A DNA stretch of 64,000 nt from positions 16,451 to 80,450 of the forward strand of contig JBOEHG010000019.1 of NCBI GenBank assembly GCA_050633825.1. The letters are read 5' to 3'. The stretch's first letter is position 1. The number at the start of each line of letters is the position of its first letter. A program made the position numbers and the translations under genes. The stretch comes from CANLBN01 sp050633825 (lineage in GTDB: Bacteria > Pseudomonadota > Gammaproteobacteria > Pseudomonadales > Cellvibrionaceae). The notes beneath the pieces were generated by a model that was not told the origin of the DNA, did no database searches, and was given only the letters and a program-made list of their open reading frames with translations. This document shows positions 58,941-64,000 of this stretch, piece by piece.

Positions 58941-59708
58941 TTAAAGCGGATCGCCTTCAGGCACACCCTCATCAAAATCATCTGCCGTAAGAGAGGTGTC
59001 CAGGTTGCACGCAAATTCTGGAGCATCACCAAACCACGCATCAGGAGAAATACAGCCTACGACTTCAAAGCCGCGTCTTTTGCCTTTAGGTTTGATCAAA
59101 TAAGTCGCGCCCATAGGGAAGGGGTAGTAACCGGTTGCTGACTTAAACGGGTCGTCATGGGCAACAAGCGCTCTGTTTTTTCTTCTGTATTTTGAGACTC
59201 GTTTGGATAAAAGAGGGTGTAAATTATCCGTCGCTTTTCTGTCCAGACACGCTTGTAAGTCCGCTTCAGCTGCACACTCAACTTCCTGAATAAAGTTTAA
59301 TCGAGGCGTTTTCTTATTTAAGTGGCCATACATTTGCACAGCTGTCTGCCAGGCACGGCAAAACTGGCTACTCACCACTCTGTTTGTACGAATATCAAAG
59401 GCATAAATCGCATCGCGAAGCTCTATCGCCTGTTGCCAGCCTTCATCACTGACTGCGCGTTGCAAAGTGCAATTAGCAATATCAAAATTAGTATCATCCT
59501 GATCAGCAAAATCCGTTTCTGTTCTTACATGGCGTGTATAAAGTACATAGCCACCTTGCTGTGCGAGAGAAATTAAACATTCCCGGTTATCGGTTGGAAA
59601 AGACTCACCCCGACAGCTGTCAGGCAATCCATAAGCGCCATAAGCCGAAGCGGATATTGCCACCAGTGTTGAAAACAGCGTTAACATTACCGTGTTAAAA
59701 AAATTCAT
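58941..59708 (-). CDS. Secreted histidine-phosphatase-family protein
   Basis: A 255-residue protein with a signal peptide (about 1-23, ending SASAYGA). The phosphoglycerate-mutase-like fold is indicated by GGYVLYTRHVRTETD, NCTLQRAVSDEGWQQA, RVVSSQFCRAWQTA and LVAHDDPF. The usual first motif RHG or RHA reads RHV here; the catalytic His is kept and the second His is in VAHDD. It is periplasmic or secreted, with several cysteines (CRG, ECL, NCT, FCR, ECA, ACL, GCI, ACN) that could form disulfides. A Fur box 109 bases upstream suggests iron control. The substrate is unknown. Confidence 0.8.
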   Translation of the reverse strand: MNFFNTVMLTLFSTLVAISASAYGAYGLPDSCRGESFPTDNRECLISLAQQGGYVLYTRHVRTETDFADQDDTNFDIANCTLQRAVSDEGWQQAIELRDAIYAFDIRTNRVVSSQFCRAWQTAVQMYGHLNKKTPRLNFIQEVECAAEADLQACLDRKATDNLHPLLSKRVSKYRRKNRALVAHDDPFKSATGYYPFPMGATYLIKPKGKRRGFEVVGCISPDAWFGDAPEFACNLDTSLTADDFDEGVPEGDPL

Positions 59709-59816
59709 TAGGAATCCCTATTGTGTAGGTTATTTAAAAGTAGAATGATTTATTGTTTTACCGCTCTTTTTTTGCACACTTAGCCTGCGCAATAAGCAGT
59801 TTTCGCAAATGCGAAT

Positions 59817-59835
59817 ATAAATGATAATCATTATC
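59817..59835. promoter_or_regulatory. Fur box
   Basis: The 19 bases ATAAATGATAATCATTATC match the consensus GATAATGATAATCATTATC at 16 positions, including the fully symmetric ATGATAATCAT core. It lies 109 bases upstream of the secreted phosphatase-like gene (minus strand). Confidence 0.75.
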
Positions 59836-59842
59836 AAAATGG

Positions 59843-59869
59843 AAAGATAGTACTAACCACTATCTTTTT
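59843..59869 (+). terminator. Small T-ended hairpin next to the Fur box
   Basis: AAAGATAGT (59843-59851) pairs with ACTATCTTT (59859-59867) around a seven-base loop and ends in a T run. No plus-strand gene ends here, so what it would terminate is unclear. Confidence 0.45.
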
Positions 59870-59923
59870 GAAGATAATCACTCAATTGATTGTTTTGATG
59901 AATTTGGCGTCATCGCCGGGGTG

Positions 59924-60070
59924 TTATTTACCGAGCCTTGCGCGACTGATTAGCGACAAAATCTCCTTATCAAAATCATGGTCACTTAATAAATCCACTC
60001 GTTCAGGATAATGATTTTCAAATAGCTAGCCACGAAGTCCTTGTGGTTCTATTTCTGGATGCACGGCCTT
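59924..60070 (-). pseudogene. Decayed C-terminal gene remnant
   Basis: Read on the minus strand, 49 codons give a protein-like sequence (HPEIEPQGLRG, a TAG at 60028-60026, then LFENHYPERVDLLSDHD and DKEILSLISRARLGK before TAA). The codon-like composition on both sides of one in-frame stop suggests the tail of a broken gene; there is no credible start. The parent family is not recognised. Confidence 0.4.
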
Positions 60071-60301
60071 TATTTTTTAAACATTGTAGGAGAGTTTACT
60101 GATTAATCACTATTGTGTAAGTAATACATCTATTTAATTAATCATAAATTAACACGTTGGCGTTTATTTCAACGGGTGTTTGTCCATTAATACCGTTGGT
60201 AGGGTAGGGCTGGTCTACAAGCTGAATAGTGCGTATTATTCGGCTTATCGATAATAAACAATGCTGCAATATATAAGTGCTTAAACCAAGTGATATAACC
60301 C

Positions 60302-60643
60302 ATGTCTGATCTGGACAAGATAACCCAACAGTTGATTAAATTCAGAGATGAGCGCGAGTGGGCGCAATTTCATGACTCAAAAAACCTCGCGCTGGCATTG
60401 TTATTAGAAGCCTCTGAACTCAACGAATTATTTCTGTGGAAACAAAGTGAAGAGCAAGTTGAATCCGTAGATAAGCAGCGGCTTGCTGAAGAGCTGGCCG
60501 ATGTGATGGCCTATGCCTTATTGTTAGCAGAAAAGCATAACTTGGATATCACCACCATCCTTGAAGAAAAAATACAGCAAAACCAACAAAAATACCCTGT
60601 CGATAAAGCCAAAGGTTCCTCAAAAAAATACAATGAGCTATAA
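60302..60643 (+). CDS. MazG-like nucleotide pyrophosphohydrolase
   Basis: A 113-residue all-helical NTP pyrophosphohydrolase of the short MazG-like (dCTPase/RS21-C6) type. Metal-binding residues appear as E36-x2-E39-x2-E42 in LLLEASELNELFLWK and E64-x2-D67 in LAEELADVMAYALLLAEKH. Such enzymes hydrolyse canonical or modified (d)NTPs to monophosphates. Its stop codon abuts the ATG of the next gene with no gap, so the two are translationally coupled. The C-terminal KYPVDKAKGSSKKYNEL is typical of this subfamily. Its pairing with a nuclease-helicase gene suggests a shared role, perhaps in phage defence (inference). Confidence 0.9.
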   Translation: MSDLDKITQQLIKFRDEREWAQFHDSKNLALALLLEASELNELFLWKQSEEQVESVDKQRLAEELADVMAYALLLAEKHNLDITTILEEKIQQNQQKYPVDKAKGSSKKYNEL

Positions 60644-62335
60644 ATGGATGTAGATAAGCCCACCATAACCCGTCATGCATTTAACAAACAATCACTCGAA
60701 GCCCTTTTTCAAGATGAATATGTGGCTCGATTATTTCCAGTGGTTTATATTATTTTTGATGAGAAAAAAATGCAGGCCTATATTGGCGAGACAACCAATG
60801 TGCCCATCCGGTTGGCCACTCACCTGAAGCACCCGAAAAAAAATAAACTCAAAAAGGTGTATGTTATTTCCTGTGAGCAATTCAATAAATCAGCCGTACT
60901 GGATATTGAAGCCAATTTAATTCAATGTCTGCCTGCTTTAGAGTTTAAACTCTTTAATGGTAACGGCGGTATTATTCATCACAACTACTATCAAAAACAA
61001 ATCTATCTGGAACAGTTCAGCCAGATATGGCAGCAACTCTCTTTTGATAAAGTACAACCCAAAACACTGAGCGATATTAAAAACAGTGATTTGTTTAAAT
61101 ACTCACCCTATAAAGCACTGAATTACGACCAATATACCTCCGCAATAGAAATCCTGAATATATTAGTCAGCGGTAAAAAGAAAAGTCTGTTTGTGGATGG
61201 CATTGCCGGCACGGGTAAAACGATACTCGCTATTTACCTGATTAAATTATTATCCGATATTCATCGTTATGATATCGACGACTTTAATGCCTTTGATGAA
61301 AACTTGCGTGACTTGCTGGTAGAACTTAAAAATAAGTACCCCAAAGATAAATACCCCAATGGCCTGCAAATCGCCTTAGTAGTACCCATGACATCATTGC
61401 GAAGTACGCTGAAAAAAGTCTTTCGTTCTATACAGGGCTTAACCGGTGCCATGGTGATCAGCCCTTACGATGTGGTTAAAAAGCCATACGACCTACTGCT
61501 GGTAGATGAGTCCCATCGTCTATGTCGGCGTACCGCCATTATTAATTACGATGCCTATGACAAAGTGAATAAAAAACTCGGCATCGATGGCACTCAGTTA
61601 GACTGGATTATGCAATCCAGCTCACAGCAACTGTTTTTCTACGACGCGGCGCAATCCATCAAACCTGCCGATGTCAGAAAGGTTGACTTCGATGCCCTGA
61701 GAGCGCAACTCTCTTCAACAGAAGTTAAGCTTGTCTCACAACTTCGTTGTCGTGGCGGTAAAGACTATATTGTATTTGTCGACAAATTGCTTAATAACAA
61801 ACTGCCTGCAAATACCCAAGTATTCTCCAATAAAGACTACGAACTAATTTTATTTGACTCTATTCAGACATTGATTACCCAACTGCAACGGCGAGAGAAT
61901 GAATACGGTCTGTGCCGAACCACTGCCGGTTATGCATGGGAGTGGGTATCCAGCAATCAGCCAGATACGCCTGATGCCATTATTGAAGGAGTTAAATTCA
62001 CTTGGAATAGAGATACCAACGACTGGATTCATTCAACCACTGATCTGCAGGAACTGGGTTGTATCCATACCACGCAAGGTTACGACCTTAACTATGTAGG
62101 CATTATCTTTGGTCGTGATATTCGTTACGATAAAATCAATCAACGTATCACCACCCACAAAAATAACTATTTCGATACCAAAGGTAAAAGTGGCATACAA
62201 GACCCGCAAGAATTGCACGACTATATTATCAATATCTATAAAACCTTAATGTACCGTGGTATCAGCGGCACCTATGTCTATGCCTGTGACCCGGACTTGC
62301 GTGAGTATTTTGCTAAAGTGATGGTGAAGATGTGA
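60644..62335 (+). CDS. GIY-YIG nuclease fused to Schlafen-group (DUF2075) helicase-like NTPase
   Basis: A 563-residue protein of the COG3410 type. An N-terminal GIY-YIG nuclease domain (about 30-130) has VVY (33-35), YIG (46-48), the catalytic R56 and the metal-binding E89 in LDIEANLIQ. Then comes a P-loop NTPase of the DUF2075 / Schlafen group 3 DNA/RNA helicase family. It has Walker A DGIAGTGKT with K192, Walker B LLLVDESH (D288, E289), a QLRCRGG motif near 367 and a C-terminal TTQGYDLNYVGIIFGRD motif VI-like region. All catalytic residues appear intact. Directly coupled to the MazG-like gene, it probably nicks or unwinds nucleic acid; function not established to my knowledge. Confidence 0.88.
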   Translation: MDVDKPTITRHAFNKQSLEALFQDEYVARLFPVVYIIFDEKKMQAYIGETTNVPIRLATHLKHPKKNKLKKVYVISCEQFNKSAVLDIEANLIQCLPALEFKLFNGNGGIIHHNYYQKQIYLEQFSQIWQQLSFDKVQPKTLSDIKNSDLFKYSPYKALNYDQYTSAIEILNILVSGKKKSLFVDGIAGTGKTILAIYLIKLLSDIHRYDIDDFNAFDENLRDLLVELKNKYPKDKYPNGLQIALVVPMTSLRSTLKKVFRSIQGLTGAMVISPYDVVKKPYDLLLVDESHRLCRRTAIINYDAYDKVNKKLGIDGTQLDWIMQSSSQQLFFYDAAQSIKPADVRKVDFDALRAQLSSTEVKLVSQLRCRGGKDYIVFVDKLLNNKLPANTQVFSNKDYELILFDSIQTLITQLQRRENEYGLCRTTAGYAWEWVSSNQPDTPDAIIEGVKFTWNRDTNDWIHSTTDLQELGCIHTTQGYDLNYVGIIFGRDIRYDKINQRITTHKNNYFDTKGKSGIQDPQELHDYIINIYKTLMYRGISGTYVYACDPDLREYFAKVMVKM

Positions 62336-62389
62336 TTTTCTATGCGCTCTACAAAAAGTTACTCGAATAGAGCTGTATTATGTGTGTTT

Positions 62390-63826
62390 TTAGTTAAATG
62401 AAGGAATATACGGCTTGTCCCATTTTATAAATTCTACCTTCATATAATCGCCGCTCTGTGTATGCTTTTGAGCTACAAATCGATCATCATATTTTTCTAA
62501 AATTTCGAATGAAAATGGCATATGCTTTGTGACATCATCACTAGCCTTTTTATCTAATAGTTTTGGAGTATCCACTCCATTTAATGATGCACTAATTTGA
62601 TTAGAGTTTACGTCTTTGATCTCCATAATAAGAGAGTTGTTATGTATAGACCAAATCCCTCCAGTTCGAAAGTGATATACAGCCTTAAATGTTTGATCAT
62701 TTACGCTTCCAATGCAACTTATTAAACCAGAAAAAGCATATTTATTATTATAAAATAATTGTGTAGTTCCTTTTTGATTGCAGGACTGACCATTATCAAA
62801 GACATCTGTGTAATCTGAATACCATATTCCTTCATAGTTACTCTGGTTGTTTTCTTTTGCTTCAAGCTCAGTGAGTTGTTCATCATCAAAAACAATCTCT
62901 GTTCTGATAAGTTTAATATTATCAGGAGATAAATACACTAATTTTGCCCCAGACCAATCATAATCATAAGAACGCTTAATGGGAAAGTCTCTCTGCCCCC
63001 CAGAAATACCTCCATCCAGGCTTAGCGTATCCGACCCGTCCTTTTTCCAAACAATCAGTTTTGCATTAAAATTGTAATTCTGTATTACTGCATTATCTAT
63101 CATTGCGCCTATTTTAACTTTTTCTCCAAAGTTAATGGCTATCGCTGTAATACCTACATGTAGCTTGAATTCAGGTGAAAGAAAAGTGTTGTCTTGAGAT
63201 TGAAATACTGCTCGAACTCTATTCCATTCATTATGAGATCTATTGCTTAGTATTTTTGAATACCGGCTTCGAGGAAACTCAATAGAACCATTTGAAGATA
63301 ATACTGCTAGCTCATCAGATCGCTGTTTTGTATCGATATTTTCAAGAAATACAGTTAATTCTGTTTCTTCCCCTTTTGCTATCCATACAAGTTTTAATGA
63401 ATCAAGGTCAACTGCTAATCCGTCTGCTATAGGGTCAGTGCTAAATAATTGAAAGTTGCTGATGTTTAATGGCTTGGGTTTGTCTGTATGATAAATATAC
63501 GCAACGATACTCACAATAAAGAGCGCTGCAATAGTAATATAAACAATAATTGCTTTGATTAAATCAATGTTTAAGCTATGTTTGAGAAGAAGAAAATCCT
63601 GTTCAGATACCTTTTCCCGCAAAATAGTGTCTTTATGAAGTAAGTCAAATAACTGTTTTGAGTTTAGCCCTTTCTGGTTTTGCAATCTTTCAGGAGCGTC
63701 TTGTCTAAGCTTTTCAATAATCTTTAAGCTGACTGAATCTCCTTTTTGCCGGTTTTTAATAAGATGAAATATAACAAATACAGCAATTGCTAAAATGGCG
63801 GGTAAGGCCATAAAAAAATCATACAT
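62390..63826 (-). CDS. Two-TM membrane protein of unknown function
   Basis: A 478-residue protein with a TM at about 5-23, a basic cytoplasmic loop of about 65 residues (SLKIIEKLRQDAPERLQNQ ... DFLLLKHSL), a second TM at about 92-113 (IIVYITIAALFIVSIVAYIY), and a large beta-rich domain of about 360 residues facing the periplasm. That domain shows two loosely similar halves (TDPIADGLAVDLDSLKLVW and VGITAIAINFGEKVKIGA), each followed by a strand-rich stretch. I do not recognise it. It converges with the nuclease-helicase gene, 54 bases apart. It could be an accessory or a separate envelope protein; nothing in the sequence decides this. Confidence 0.7.
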   Translation of the reverse strand: MYDFFMALPAILAIAVFVIFHLIKNRQKGDSVSLKIIEKLRQDAPERLQNQKGLNSKQLFDLLHKDTILREKVSEQDFLLLKHSLNIDLIKAIIVYITIAALFIVSIVAYIYHTDKPKPLNISNFQLFSTDPIADGLAVDLDSLKLVWIAKGEETELTVFLENIDTKQRSDELAVLSSNGSIEFPRSRYSKILSNRSHNEWNRVRAVFQSQDNTFLSPEFKLHVGITAIAINFGEKVKIGAMIDNAVIQNYNFNAKLIVWKKDGSDTLSLDGGISGGQRDFPIKRSYDYDWSGAKLVYLSPDNIKLIRTEIVFDDEQLTELEAKENNQSNYEGIWYSDYTDVFDNGQSCNQKGTTQLFYNNKYAFSGLISCIGSVNDQTFKAVYHFRTGGIWSIHNNSLIMEIKDVNSNQISASLNGVDTPKLLDKKASDDVTKHMPFSFEILEKYDDRFVAQKHTQSGDYMKVEFIKWDKPYIPSFN

Positions 63827-64000
63827 AATTTTTTCCTTCGAATGGAAATAGAATATTGAGCCGTTGGTGTTTTAGTCAATATTATCAGCAAGAAAAAAAG
63901 TAGTATTGCATTTTTTCTTGCCAAAGTATTTAATTTTACTGATAGTTTTGAATAAAGGAGCAAAGGAAGTAAATGGTTCTTTATTTATCCATAAATAGCA
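63827..64000. other. Upstream region of the two-TM protein gene
   Basis: 174 A+T-rich bases to the window edge. A TTTTTTTCTTGC-type stretch and no gene are seen; a GGAAAAAATT on the minus strand provides the ribosome site for the gene starting at 63826. Confidence 0.5.

Larger units (their letters stand above)
59709..60301. other. Long intergenic region with Fur box and gene remnant
   Basis: 593 bases between the divergent phosphatase-like gene and the MazG-like gene. It holds a Fur box (59817-59835), a T-ended hairpin (59843-59869) and a decayed minus-strand coding remnant (59924-60070). Bases 60071-60301 show no gene and no clear promoter. The decay and the change to accessory genes on the right make this a likely insertion/deletion junction. 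Confidence 0.6.

Noticed and set aside
59817..59869. Fur-regulated small RNA (RyhB/PrrF-like) between the Fur box and the adjacent hairpin
   Set aside because: Only about 30 bases separate the Fur box from the T-ended hairpin, too short for a known RNA of this kind, and no promoter boxes were seen on the plus strand.
1..64000. CRISPR arrays, insertion sequences, rRNA or tRNA genes, integrase or attachment sites
   Set aside because: I looked for regular spaced repeats, transposase-like genes and structural RNA signatures and saw none; the short repeats present are local and listed separately.

Overview
The window is a moderately A+T-rich chromosomal segment of a gammaproteobacterium. The evidence is the gene set and order: carAB-greA, degS-zapG facing zapE, secDF-suhB-trmJ-iscRSUA-hscBA-fdx-iscX, and ndk-rlmN-pilW-rodZ-ispG-hisS-yfgM-bamB-der. 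The last two runs together are the classic block seen in Pseudomonas and relatives. A Na+ oxaloacetate decarboxylase pump (oadGAB) beside a TRAP transporter suggests a marine, sodium-using heterotroph, possibly of the Cellvibrionales or a neighbouring order; the genus cannot be read from this sequence. I saw no rRNA, tRNA, CRISPR array or insertion sequence.

Layout. 1-5390: a signalling cluster with two Rcp1-like single-domain response regulators (the first cut by the window edge), an orphan Tat-exported ABC solute-binding protein and two histidine kinases. 5391-10932: a 458-base leader with two terminator-like hairpins, then carA (probable TTG start), carB and greA. 10954-14196 (minus): oadG-oadA-oadB. 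14443-17449 (minus): a TakP-like DctPQM TRAP transporter, with a divergent Cache-domain kinase and NarL-type regulator at 17765-19799. TRAP uptake uses the Na+ gradient that Oad can generate, so the two units make metabolic sense together. 19946-24574: a glycosyltransferase, a membrane acyltransferase and a facing SGNH-hydrolase lipoprotein, probably envelope-glycan decoration. 24806-30287: degS, zapG, zapE, purU, a phosphopantetheinyl transferase and a PHP-type phosphatase.

30524-55561 is the conserved housekeeping block: protein export, Fe-S assembly, nucleotide balance, tRNA/rRNA modification, cell shape, isoprenoid synthesis, outer-membrane assembly and ribosome biogenesis. Two gene sets look inserted: a PAS-PAS-kinase-receiver hybrid between secF and suhB, and an SMP-30-like protein with a LacI-type repressor between iscX and ndk. 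A type 1 IscR site precedes iscR. The iscS-iscU spacer holds five consecutive stem-loops whose only non-Watson-Crick pairs are all wobbles on the mRNA strand, so it is probably a structured RNA element.

55601-64000 is accessory: a CNNM/CBS membrane protein, a CsgG/FlgO-like protein with a proline-rich anchored partner, a small protein, a secreted histidine-phosphatase-like protein with a Fur box upstream, a gene remnant, and a tightly coupled pair of a MazG-like nucleotide pyrophosphohydrolase and a GIY-YIG nuclease-Schlafen-type helicase fusion. A two-membrane-segment protein of unknown function faces that pair. The MazG/GIY-YIG-helicase pair is the best candidate here for an uncharacterised, possibly antiviral, system; the iscS-iscU structured spacer is the best candidate for an undescribed RNA regulator.
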